From Diphasiastrum complanatum (taxonomy: Eukaryota; Streptophyta; Lycopodiopsida; Lycopodiales; Lycopodiaceae), in contig CM055110.1 of NCBI GenBank assembly GCA_029204225.1, positions 15,010,290-15,074,289 on the forward strand: a stretch of DNA of 64,000 bases, written 5' to 3'. The notes below the pieces were generated by a model. That model ran no database searches. It was not told the origin of the DNA and saw only the letters and a program-made list of their open reading frames with translations. The translations under genes and the position numbers were made by a program. Positions 1 to 20,838 of the stretch are shown here, piece by piece; the first letter of the stretch is position 1, and every line of letters starts with the position of its first letter.

Positions 1-307
1 AGATCAGAGACAGTGTACCTCCCACTATCATGCTACTACCAGGATCCAGACATCCTACACAGAGGCGTACTACTATTAGACATGCACGTGTTCATGCTCA
101 CAGACGACGCCGGCAGGCTCCAACGCTTCCCCATTCTGTGGCTCGCATCACATCTTTTTACAGCATCAGTACAGCAGTAGACATCCTACTATAGATACAG
201 ATGATTACTATGCGCACACTCTCGCACACATGTCTATTTTAGTTTGCACTGGATGTTTTTCTTTATGATAGTTTGGAGACGTTTTTATATGCTCCCATGG
301 TTACCAC

Positions 308-353
<46 letters not shown>
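1..353 (+). mobile_element. LINE copy A, 3' UTR only
   Basis: This is the 3' end of a LINE whose body lies left of the window. The segment around 270-310 matches the 3' UTRs of the other copies (compare 5781-5820 and 34365-34400: GGAGACGTTT, then GCTCCCA, then ACCACATA). It jumps directly from ACCACATA into a (CT)n tract at 311-353, so the conserved stem-loop and AATAAA have been lost here. No coding sequence is supported. Confidence 0.7.
311..353. repeat. (CT)n microsatellite, tail of LINE A and 5' flank of LINE B
   Basis: An uninterrupted CT tract of about 21 units. It forms the junction between the 3' end of LINE copy A and the 5' end of LINE copy B. Confidence 0.9.
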
Positions 354-355
<2 letters not shown>

Positions 356-359
356 GCGG

Positions 360-481
360 CCTCTCCAGCGATGGTGATCCTCCCCTCCTAGTCCGCCCTC
401 TCTCTCTCTCTCTCTCTCTCGCTGATGCAGATGTGCTGGCCTCTCCAGCGATGGTGATCCTCCCCTCCTAGTCTGCCCTCC
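360..481 (+). repeat. 80-bp tandem duplication in the LINE B 5' leader
   Basis: The segment CTCTCCAGCGATGGTGATCC at 361 recurs at 441, together with the following CTCCCCTCCTAGT. The two copies are separated by a second CT tract (396-421). This may be a duplicated 5' UTR or promoter unit, as is common in LINE leaders; that role is inference. Confidence 0.75.
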
Positions 482-511
482 TCCACCGCTCCTCCATCAG
501 CGCCCTCCTCC

Positions 512-1704
512 ATGGCCCGTAAAACCAGGGGGAGCCCTTGCTCCCCCAACCCCCCCCCCGCCCCCCTCCATCTCCTCCTACCTCATCCTGCGCTCCACCT
601 GCTGCTGCCCTCCACCCTACCCCTGCCCCACCTGCTCCACCTGCTACCACCTGCTACCACCCTCCCCCCTACTTTTGCCCCACCCGTGCCACCTGCTGTC
701 GCCCTCCACCCCACCTGCTGCCTCCGCCCCACCCAATGCCTCTACACCTGTTGCCTCCGCCCCACCTGATATCTCCCCTGCTGCCTCCGCCCCACCCACT
801 GCTGCTGCCCTCTCTACTGTTCAAGAGCTTCCCCATACTGCTGTGCAGCAGGCGCCCCTTCCCTTGCCACACACTAACAGCCCCCCCCCCCCCTCTCCTC
901 GCTTCCCACTCCGGCCCCCCTCCTTCATCTCCTGTCCCTTCCACTCCCATCCCTGCCAATGCTGCCCCGGACACCCCCTTTCTATCCCACGCAGATTACA
1001 CGACCTCCAAATCCTTCGAAAATTTTTTAGCCTACCAATTGAAAGAGCTGAAAGCAGATGTACAAACCTTGAAACTGGAAATCATACATCTACGCACAGA
1101 GAACCAACAACTTCGGACAGAAATGGATAACAAGTGTGCTTCCCAGCCGCAAGCAGAGACAATGACGAAGTTACAAGACCTGGAACAGCAGTTGAGCCAA
1201 CACAAAGAATCGACCAGAACATGGGCTTCTACTCTCACCAATGGTAAAGGTACCAACCCACCTTGGACAGCCGATGGCGGAAGTAAGTCTGCCCCTCTTT
1301 CATCGTTCATTTCCGCTACTCTTACGGAGGAAAAACTTCGAGATTCCAAGGCTCTCAATATTAGCGTACGAGGCATTGTTGATACCCAAAACGCCATTGA
1401 AGAAGCAAAAAGATTTCTATGTACCACCCTAGGACACAATGTAGAAGGTTTTGATACAGCATGGCGCACCAAAAAAGACACTGCTACTTTGGTCCTCTGC
1501 TTTACGTCACTTAGGTATCGTAAAGAAACCTTGCGGAAAAGGTTGAAAGACACCAAGATCTTCATGGATGATGACCTTACCTATATACAGGTTGAAGAAA
1601 GACGTCAAGCATTCCAAACCGCCAAAGCTACTGGAAGACAAGTGATCTATCGAGATGGAGTTGTTCGGTACCTCAATGGTACTACATGCGGAAACAGCCT
1701 ATAG
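512..1704 (+). pseudogene. LINE B ORF1 (RNA-binding protein, coiled coil plus L1-type C-terminal domain), frameshifted
   Basis: The likely start is the ATG at 512 (MARKTRG), because the homologous ORF at 27510 begins MPPRKRT. The reading then shifts from frame 2 to frame 1 in the C-rich run at 540-565. The N-terminal part is a Pro/Ala/Ser-rich low-complexity region. Next comes a coiled-coil heptad stretch (about 1010-1210, containing LKADVQTLKLE and LRTENQQLRTEM). The C-terminal half (about 1340-1700) contains a region beginning NISVRGI and a segment DTKIFMDDDLTYIQVEERRQ that resembles the RRM and C-terminal domains of L1 ORF1p (Transposase_22 type). No CCHC knuckle is visible. The family role is to coat LINE RNA as a trimer; I assign it from this pattern. 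Confidence 0.7.
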
Positions 1705-3754
1705 GAAATTGGGGTCCTCGGGCTTGGGAGCATCCCGGGACCCCCTCCACACCACTTGCAGCTTGGAGTATGGAACTGCAACGACATACACTCACCATCC
1801 ACGGTTGGAGATCTTACCGACTTTATCACAGATAAAGATATACTCTTCTTACGAGAGCCTAGAGCGAGGACTACCCACATTTGTAGGCTACAGATGGGAT
1901 TCAGTTTACAGGACAGAGACGCGATCAGCGAGTGGCAGAGGTTCAGGTGGAGTGGCATGTCTTTAGCGGGAGTCATTATAGTCAGCGATAGAGTTTATCC
2001 GACATGATGGACAAGCACGATACATATGGGTTCACATTACTGGACAAGCTATTGGTTTGGATAGGGATCTCTTCATTGCTGCCTGCTACTTTCCTCCAGA
2101 GTCTTCCTCCTTTGCGGACGGATCAGGTTCTCCCTATGCTGATCTTTCAGCAGATATTGTCAGATTCACAGATCGGGGTTATGTCCTTCTCACTGGCGAC
2201 TTTAATGCCGGGACTGCTACCAGACAGGTGGATTTTCATGACACGGATGACATCTTACGTACACGAGCTATTGATTGCGAGGACATTGGTATCACTAGGA
2301 CCTCAGAGGACGAGATGGGCCCTATCACGAGCTATGGAGAGTACCTTTTACAGATGGGTGAAGCTCACGAGTTGGCCATTTGTAATGGCTTAGCTTGTTG
2401 GCCACATTCTGGCAGATTCACTTGCCACCCACATAGTGGAGGACACAGTGTCGTCGACTATCTCATGGGGTCACCAGTTTTTATCCCACTCTTGTCCGAT
2501 TTCCAGATTCTTCACACCACCCTATCTGATCACTCCTTTCTATCTTTCAGTATGGGCTCCATCCCGACCCTCCAACCACCCATTACTCCACTCATCTCCC
2601 GCGCACCCAAGTACACTTTTGATCATTCCCACATCCAAACACACCAGGAGGCCGTCAACTCATTTCTTCGTCGTTTCCCACACCACGCACCGTTAGAAAC
2701 ACAAGCTACCTTCCTTACCACTTCACTCCATAATGCTGCATCATCTTCCTTTTCCTCCAAGCCACATCGACGCCCACCCACTTCGTCACACCCCATCCGA
2801 CCTCGCTGGTTTGACGCCGAATGTCGTTTCCTTCATCTCCAAGTCACCCAAGCTAGACTTCATAACACACATTTTCTCCATGCAGCTCGTCGATCTCTCC
2901 ATCACACCCTCCGCCGGAAGAAACGAGTGTATGAAACCCAAAAAGGGAAAAGCCTAGTTGATTCCCTTTGTAGTTCCTCCACTGGCGCCTTCTGGAGGGA
3001 ATTCATTCCCCGTACCCCACCTCCCCCCCTCACTGACCTTCATACTTGGACTACATACGCCACTACCCTATATACTGTACCCACAGACACACCCATCTCC
3101 ATCTCTCCCCGGCCGACTACCTTCATGTTCTTCACCTCGGACATGGTCTTGACGGCCATTAAGAGACTAAAAACCCGTCGCACCCGGGATATTGATGACC
3201 TCGAATCCGAGCTTCTAATCCATGCTGCAGACACATTATCACCTACCCTAGCCACCTTGCTCAATCGAGCAGTTGTCTCCGGCTTCCCTTCCTCCTGATG
3301 TACCAACATCATCCATCACATTCACAAAACTGGTGACCCCATGGACCCTAGTAACTATCGCACCATTATGGTTGGGCACATCATTGCTAAGTTATACGGC
3401 ACCATCCTCCAGTCAGCAGCCAGTTCTGAGGCAGAGTCCAGGCGATTACATGCATTGGGCCAGGCGGGTTTCAGAGCACACTACTCCACTACAGATCATA
3501 TCTTCACTCTTCGGGCCATTATTGAGGAAGCTAGACACAGGAAAGAGCAGGTCTACTGTTGTTTTGTTGACTTCAGGAAAGCCTTCGACTTTGTTCCACG
3601 TTCCCTCATCCAACGGCTTCGTGATCTCGACTTTTCTACTGACACGATCTTGGCAGTGATGGCACTATATGAGAGAGTCCTTGGTTGTTTTCGGAGTGAC
3701 ATCGGCATCTCAGATCATATCTGGAGCACTATTGGTGTTAAACAGGGTTGTTCT

Positions 3755-3820
3755 CTATCTCCAACCCTGTTTGGGCTATATATCGATCTATCTCCAACCC
3801 TGTTTGGGCTATATATCGAT
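3755..3820 (+). repeat. 33-bp in-frame tandem duplication inside LINE B RT
   Basis: Positions 3755-3787 and 3788-3820 are identical 33-nt units. They duplicate the peptide LSPTLFGLYID immediately before the ELERVIE segment. The other copies (6815 onwards) have one unit. Confidence 0.95.
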
Positions 3821-4924
3821 GAGCTTGAGAGAGTCATTGAGTGATGTGGTGGCAGGCACAGGTTGCAGACTGGGGAGTATCCTGATTGCTATACTTTTAT
3901 ATGCAAATGACGTGGTTCTCCTATCTTCTACCAGAGAGGGATTACAGCGACAGCTCGACAGCCTTCATGCTTTCTGCAATAGATGGGGACTAGGGGTTTA
4001 CATATTGAAAACCAAAGTTATGGTTTTCAACACATCGAGAGCTTTTATGCAGCGCCAAGAACTCATCTTCGACAGGCAGCCCTTGGAGGTTGTATCTTCC
4101 TACACTTACCTTGGCGTACTCTTTATAGGCCCTATCTTTGGTATGCGACAGGCAGCTTCCGCCAGACTTGGGAAGGGCCACGCGTCACTTCTCCGGTTAC
4201 AGCGTTTCTGTTTCAGACGGTTTATTCGGGATGCCTCGAGTAAATGCCATCTTTTTGACACTCTCGTTACACCCACAACCCTATATGCAACAGAAGTATG
4301 GTGTACGGGTCTTACATCATCGGATTGGGCCCATATTTCACGACTGCAGGTTCTCATGTTATCCCGGATGATACAGGCTAAGCCATCCGTCCCACACCAG
4401 ATTATACTGATGGAGTTCGCGGTTCCACCCATACAACTATTCGCCATCTTCCAGCTTATCCTGTATATCCAGCGTGTCATGTTGTTATCCACAGACGAGC
4501 AGAGATACATACAGATGGCACTCGCTTCATCACGACACCTTTATGACCAGGGACATCGACTATCATGGTTCTCTCAGGCCTCCCAGCTATTGGACACACG
4601 TGGCATATCTATCACAGACCTTACATCAGGCACCCATGAGTACATCAGACGCTTTCTTTATAGAGTATATCTGAGACGGACATGGCAGGGCCAGCTCGGG
4701 GTCAAATCCGACTATTACAGGACACACTTTCTGGAGCTAGACACAAGAGGACTTCCAGTTTTGCCACACTACCTCACCTCAGGACTGTCTCACGGGCTTC
4801 GGTTTCTGTTGGGCCAGTTTCGAGTATCTTTACATCAGTTGGCTATTGAGACTGGACGCTCCCAGTGCACCCCGCGAGAGGAGCGGATTTGCCAGTTGTG
4901 CTCATTAGCTATGGTCGAGTCAGA

Positions 4925-5160
4925 GGAGCACTTCCTTTTCACATGTCCAGTTTACTATGAGATCAGAGGGCGATATCATTGCCTTTTTCGTCAGACACAT
5001 GTTACACTGCGGTCCCTTATCTCATACGAGGACCCCCGTTGAGCATTTCATTTTTAGATGCCCTATTTACTATGAGATCAGAGGGAGATACCATTGTTTG
5101 TTCAGAGACAAGCCCACCACTCTACGATCTCTTATATCTTATGAGGACTCCAAATGCGTG
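4925..5160 (+). repeat. Tandem duplication of the LINE B C-terminal Cys/His segment
   Basis: The coding stretch for [22 protein letters not shown] and SLISYED (about 4925-5040) is repeated with substitutions at about 5042-5155 ([21 protein letters not shown] and SLISYED). The other LINE copies have one such stretch. The junction shifts the reading frame. Confidence 0.85.
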
Positions 5161-5631
5161 GCTCTCATGATACGAGAGATGTTCTTACTGCGACGAGATC
5201 TACACGAGGCGACCCAGCACTCTACTCTTCAGCTACTGATCACTTCATTCTTTCATAGGCGGAGACCACAAGACCTAGATATTGACGGTGACAAGGACGA
5301 CACCGATGATAGTCACCTACATGCCCACAGCGATCAGAGATAGCGTACTATTCATCACCATTTAGCGGTTGGGACTTCTAGACCTCCTCCGCGACGACAT
5401 ACCTCCCACACCCATGTGCGATGTCAGCAGATTCCACAGCTCCCACATGTTGCAGCCTGCATTACATTCTTCTACAGTAGCGGCAGCTCCTCATGACAAT
5501 GTTTCAGATTTTTATGCACCGACATCATTATTATCGCATATATCTTAGTATACATTAGATGTTTTCTTTTAGCATCTTGTGTATGAGCTCCCATTGTTAC
5601 CACATACTTGACATGTACTTTTTAGTCTTAT

Positions 5632-5644
5632 ATGCCTTTGGCAT
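5632..5644 (+). other. 3' stem-loop of LINE B
   Basis: ATGCC, loop TTT, GGCAT. An outer helix is possible between GTCTT upstream and AAGAC downstream. AATAAA and the (TC)n tail follow within about 25 nt. Confidence 0.75.
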
Positions 5645-5662
5645 GGAAAAGACATTAATAAA

Positions 5663-5682
5663 TCTCTCTCTCTCTCTCTCTC
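5663..5682. repeat. (TC)n tail of LINE B and 5' flank of fragment B'
   Basis: A TC tract of ten units directly after AATAAA. A second LINE 3' UTR begins immediately after it. Confidence 0.9.
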
Positions 5683-5905
5683 ATGACTGTTAGCAGTATA
5701 CATGCTCCCACATGTTTCTTATAGCATCACATCTATTTCAGTTTATAGCTTTAGCTCTAGATTGCTACTTTTGTTACTGTTTTGGAGACGTTTCATACGC
5801 TCCTATGGTTACCACACACTTGACATGTACATTTACTAGTCTTATATGCCTGTTGGCATGGAAAAGACATTAATAAAGCTTTCTTTCTTTCTTTCTTCTC
5901 TCTCG
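5683..5905 (+). mobile_element. LINE fragment B', 5'-truncated 3' UTR copy
   Basis: This repeats the LINE 3' UTR (ACATGCTCCCACATGTTTC, then GGAGACGTTTCATACGCTCC, then the hairpin ATGCC-TGTT-GGCAT at 5846-5859 and TTAATAAAGC). It ends in (TTTC)n plus a short (TC)n. It lies directly behind the TC tail of copy B, so its truncated 5' end abuts a TC tract. Confidence 0.8.
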
Positions 5906-5924
5906 TAGGATCTTGACAACTTCC

Positions 5925-6099
5925 AAGGTCACAAAGCTTGCTTTGATACCATGTCAAAATTTGATGCTCAAATTCTAGATAGGAGTTGACTAATCATATT
6001 AGCACTCACAAATCAAGATCAACATAAGAGATTGAAGAGAACTTGGATTAATAGAAGATAGAGCTATGCTCTCTACAATGGAATGAATATGACATCGTG
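5925..6099 (-). mobile_element. Copia LTR/primer-binding-site remnant
   Basis: The string GCTTTGATACCATGTCAAAA at 5939-5958 is the reverse complement of the LTR end plus primer-binding site of the copia element at 45847-45863 (TTTTGACATGGTATCAAAGC). The flanking AT-rich sequence up to the truncated start of LINE C would then be LTR or leader in minus orientation. It is a short remnant with no coding sequence. Confidence 0.55.
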
Positions 6100-8296
6100 T
6101 GCCAACTGAATATGCCACTTTACTCTATACTTTTCCTACTGACCCGATTGTCATATCTCCTCGTCCTTCCACCTTCTCCTTTTTCACCCCGACTATGGTT
6201 TCTCTTGCCATTGAGAAAATGAAGACCCATCGTGCTCGTGATATAGAAGACCTAGAGGCCGAACTGCTGATCCATGCTTCTGATATACTCTCACCTATTT
6301 TAGCCTCACTCCTTAATCAAGCCGTCATTTCTGGATTTCCCCTCACTTGGTGTACTAATATCATCCACCCCATTCATAAGAGTGGTGATCCCATGAAACC
6401 CGACAACTATCGTACCATTATGATTGGGCACATTGTGGCTAAACTTTATGGCACTATCCTTCAGACATTGAACAGTTGTGAGGTAGAGACACGTCTACTA
6501 CAAGTTTTGAGGCAGGCTGGCTTTAGGACATAGCACTCCACCACTGATCATGTGTTCACACTTCAAGCTATCATTGAGGAGGCCAGGTCCAGACATGAGA
6601 GAGTCTATTGTTGTTTTGTGGATCTCCGGAAAGCGTTTGACTCGGTCCCGCGTCATATGCTCATCCAGAGGTTGAGGGATCTTGATTTCTCCACTGATAC
6701 CATATTGGCGGTCATGGCACTATATGAGCAGGTTTGGGGATGCTTCAGATCGGAGGAGGGTCTTTCGGAGAGAGTTAGGAGTACTATTGAGGTGAAGCAG
6801 GGTTGCTCCCTCTCCCCCACACTCTTTGGTTTGTACATTGATGAGCTTGAGAGGGCCATCAATCAGTATGGTGGTATTGGCTCCAGGCTTGGTGATATAC
6901 TCATTTCCATTCTACTTTACGCTGATGACGTGGCATTGCTTTCTTCTTCTGGTGCGGGGCTATAGCGACATTTGGATACATTATAGGTCTTTGGAGACTT
7001 ATTTGGTTTGACTGTGCATACTAGGAAAAACCCATATCATGATCTTTAATACCTCTAGGTACTTTATGTAGCGACAAGTGTTCACTCTAGGGGGACATCC
7101 ACTTGATGTGGTATCCGCTTATACTTATTTGGGGGTTTCCTTCACTGGTCCTGCTTTCAGTATGAGACACGCCACTATAGCTAGACTATGTAAGGGTCAT
7201 GCCTCGTTAGTTAGCCTCAAGCGTTTCTGTTTCAGAAAGCACATTCGGGATGCCCCGAGTAAGTGTGACCTATTTGACACCATTGTTACACCCATAGCTA
7301 TGTATGTAGCGGAGGCCTGGTGCACTGGGATTCCCGAGTCAGAGTGGACTAGCATTTCTCATCTACAGATCAGTATGCTTGCACGTACGATCAGGGCCAA
7401 GCCATCTGTTCCTCACCAGATTATACTTGCTGAGTTTGCTGTTATTCCACTCTGAGTTGAGGCTATTTTCAGGTTGATCATATACATCCAGAGAGTGTTG
7501 AGTCTTCCAGCTTCACGTTACCCCTATATAGCTTTTCTCTCTTCTCAGCAGATTCATTATTAAGGTCATCAGCTTTCATGGTACTCCCTAGGCTTCTCGT
7601 CTCTTACGTACCTATGGCATGGATATCTCTGATTTACCAAAGGGATCCCATCAGTATATCAGGAGGGTTATCTATCAAGCGTATTCTCGAGTGGCATGGC
7701 AGGGGCTTTTGGGGGTCAAACCAGACTTTTATCGCTCCAGTTTCCTAGAGCTAGACAGTGTTGGAGTCCCAGTTTTGCCTCTTTACCTGGATAGTGGACT
7801 TTCACATTGCCTCCGATTTACACTGGGACAATTTCGAGTTTCCTCACACCAGCTATATGTGGAGACCGGGCGTTTGTAGGGAATCCCTCACATGTGCAGA
7901 CTTTGTCAGTTGTGTACACTAGGGGAGGTGGAGTCAGAGGAGCATTTTCTTTTTAGGTGCCCCATCTATTATGAGATCTGTGGACGTTATCACTGTCTTT
8001 TCCGTGATACTCCGGTCACATTGCGCTCACTCATTTCATATGTTGATCCTCGATGTGTTGCATTGATGCTGCGTGAGATGTTCCTCCTCCGTAGAGATAT
8101 TTGTCAGAGAGATTGTGATGGATACCATGACTCCCAACAGACCCAAATTACCTCCTTTTTTTCCAGGAGACGTTCCAGAGTAGATATTGATGCCAACACT
8201 TTGTCCGAGGATGAGTCAGATATCTTATCTCGGGATGTTCATCGTGATCGCCGACAACGTACCATTTCCAGACCATACACTATGGCTACACAGTGA
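6099..8296 (+). pseudogene. LINE C ORF2 remnant (RT and C-terminal Cys/His region)
   Basis: The reading is broken by stops at about 6531, 6963, 7453 and 7877. Recognisable blocks are KSGDPMKPDNYRTIM (about 6380), CCFVDLRKAFDSVP (about 6610), EVKQGCSLSPTLFG (about 6790) and the intact polymerase box LLYADDVALL (about 6910). RLCQLCTLGEVESEEHFLF and CPIYYEI follow at about 7897-7980. Unlike copy B it keeps both Asp residues of the box, but the stops make it non-functional. Confidence 0.85.
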
Positions 8297-8580
8297 CTTC
8301 GCCTATCTAGAGCTCACACACGCCGGCCCTCCTTGTCAGCTCGGGCGTCATCATCATCATCATCCAATGATCCTGTGGTGACATGATACTGTCTATGCTA
8401 CAGCTCAGATGGTTATGATTCCCGATGTACCATATCTCAGACTTTCATGTCGTGAGAGTAGATGAGGTACTTTAGTTGTTTAGTCTTGTTAGGTTAATAT
8501 CTAGTTGTTGTTATTGTTTGATTATGGAGACATTTATATGCTCCGTCCAGTATCTATCACACTTGAGATGTACTTACTTT

Positions 8581-8609
8581 GTCTTATATGCCTTTTGGCA
8601 TTAAAAGAC
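8581..8609 (+). other. 3' stem-loop of LINE C
   Basis: Inner stem ATGCC/GGCAT (8588-8592 with 8597-8601) and loop TTTT. The outer arms GTCTT (8581-8585) and AAGAC (8605-8609) can pair. This is the cleanest example of the family hairpin. Confidence 0.75.
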
Positions 8610-8641
8610 GTTAATAAAGCTTTCTTTCTTTCTTTCTTTCT

Positions 8642-9490
8642 TATATAATCTCTCTAGCCCTTGTGAAAACCCAAAAGCATGATGCAAAAGCTAAAGGCAA
8701 AAAGCTAATTACTACAGATGCATCCTATTTTGGGTAGAGACCATTATTGAATTGCTAAGTGTAAAAACATGTTCTAAACTAATCACTTCTTTTGGTATGT
8801 AGTAGTATTGTGGATTATTGTTTACATTGTGAAGCATATGATGATCCTCCCTGATGTAGTAATCAAACATCTTGGTGTGTGGCATCATTGTGTTTCTAGC
8901 ATCTTGAAGAATATAGAGCTACTGCAACTATTTCTATGATAGTGTGCAATATGTTATAAGTGTTAATGAGAATATTGTCTTTAGTATCCGCATATCCACC
9001 CTACTCTTTTCAAGCTATTGTGATGCTTATTATGTCTTTGATGTTCTTTCTTTGTAAGATCTAGTCATGTGTGACATACTTTGTTATGTTCTTTGAATGA
9101 TCGCATCTTGTTTAATATTGACTGATCTGCATTTGCTAGTACTTGTGTTATCAAGTTATTGGTGGTATGCAAGCTTAGCTTGAGATGCACCTTAATGTCT
9201 CAACATTATTGCCATTATTTGTTCTTGTTTTGATCATTTGATGAATGTCACCTATGCATCTTATATCATTTTACAATATTCATAGGTTTGGCTAAGAGGT
9301 TATCCCATAGCCTATATATCTCCATTAATTCTAACCTCTGCATTTGTGGAGTGTTGTTTAGATCCAGTGGTTCATTTAGTTTGATCCCTCTCTTTTTCAT
9401 GTAGAGTTGTCATGAAAGAGGAAATGCTATTATATCAATTTTGATTCATTCCCATGTTAAGTATTGTTCCATGCTTAACCATCAAACCAG
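8642..9490. other. Unassigned stretch between LINE C and the first VPS13 exon
   Basis: AT-rich sequence with no supported reading frame. It is probably intronic to the VPS13 gene, whose earlier exons are not visible in the window. From about 9450 it includes the start of a duplicated exon segment. Confidence 0.5.
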
Positions 9491-9570
9491 GAAATATAAA
9501 CAAGGCTACAGCATTTGGCAAGTTGAAAATGCTGTTGGATCTTTATTGCTTTTTATTGAAAAGTCATAGG
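9491..9570 (+). pseudogene. Truncated duplicate of VPS13 exon A
   Basis: The sequence from AAACCAG|GAAATATAAACAAGG copies the acceptor and first codons of the true exon 188 bp downstream (9679). It reads KYKQGYSIWQVENAVGS and then diverges into a stop at about 9567. It keeps a plausible acceptor but not the rest of the exon, so it is a partial tandem duplication. Confidence 0.75.
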
Positions 9571-9678
9571 AGAGAGTAATGCAAAAAATCTAGATCCATT
9601 GTAGAGTAGGATTGCTATGCTGTCAATGTCTGGTTGAATTCCATCTTAACTATGTTGAATGCTAAATTATCAAACCAG

Positions 9679-20838
<11,160 letters not shown>

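Larger units (their letters stand above)
1750..5343 (+). pseudogene. LINE B ORF2 (APE endonuclease plus reverse transcriptase), inactivated
   Basis: The endonuclease begins near 1756 (LGVWNCNDIHSP) and runs through several frames, with a stop near 1979. Its catalytic motifs GDFNA (about 2200) and SDHSFLSF (about 2530) are present. The RT region spans about 3120-4050 and includes VDFRKAFD and GVKQGCSLSPTLFG. The polymerase box reads YANDVV (about 3900) where other copies have YADD or YVDD, so a catalytic Asp is replaced by Asn. A 33-bp duplication adds 11 residues after the SPTLFG motif. The C-terminus carries CQLC...EEHFLFTCP, a Cys/His motif typical of LINE ORF2 tails. Stops near 3297 and 3842 and frame changes make it a pseudogene. 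Confidence 0.85.
354..5682 (+). mobile_element. LINE copy B, near full length, degenerate
   Basis: A non-LTR retrotransposon with a 5' leader (354-511), ORF1 (512-1704), ORF2 (about 1750-5340) with apurinic endonuclease, reverse transcriptase and a C-terminal Cys/His motif, and a 3' UTR. The 3' UTR ends in the hairpin ATGCC-TTT-GGCAT at 5632-5644, then AATAAA, then (TC)n at 5663-5682. It is broken by frameshifts and stops. It also holds a 33-bp in-frame duplication in the RT and a tandem duplication of the C-terminal domain, so it is probably immobile. The 5' end directly follows the (CT)n tail of copy A. Confidence 0.85.
6099..8641 (+). mobile_element. LINE copy C, 5'-truncated
   Basis: This copy starts inside the ORF2 linker (equivalent to about 3050 in copy B), so ORF1 and the endonuclease are missing, as expected from incomplete reverse transcription. 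It keeps the RT, thumb and C-terminal Cys/His region and the 3' UTR. The 3' UTR has an extended hairpin at 8581-8609 (GTCTTATATGCC, loop TTTT, GGCAT, then AAAAGAC), then TTAATAAAGC and a (TTTC)n tail at 8621-8641. Confidence 0.85.

Noticed and set aside
669-1565. Antisense and alternative-frame ORFs over LINE ORF1
   Set aside because: Shadows of the proline-rich ORF1. The sense frame carries the coiled-coil and C-terminal domain.
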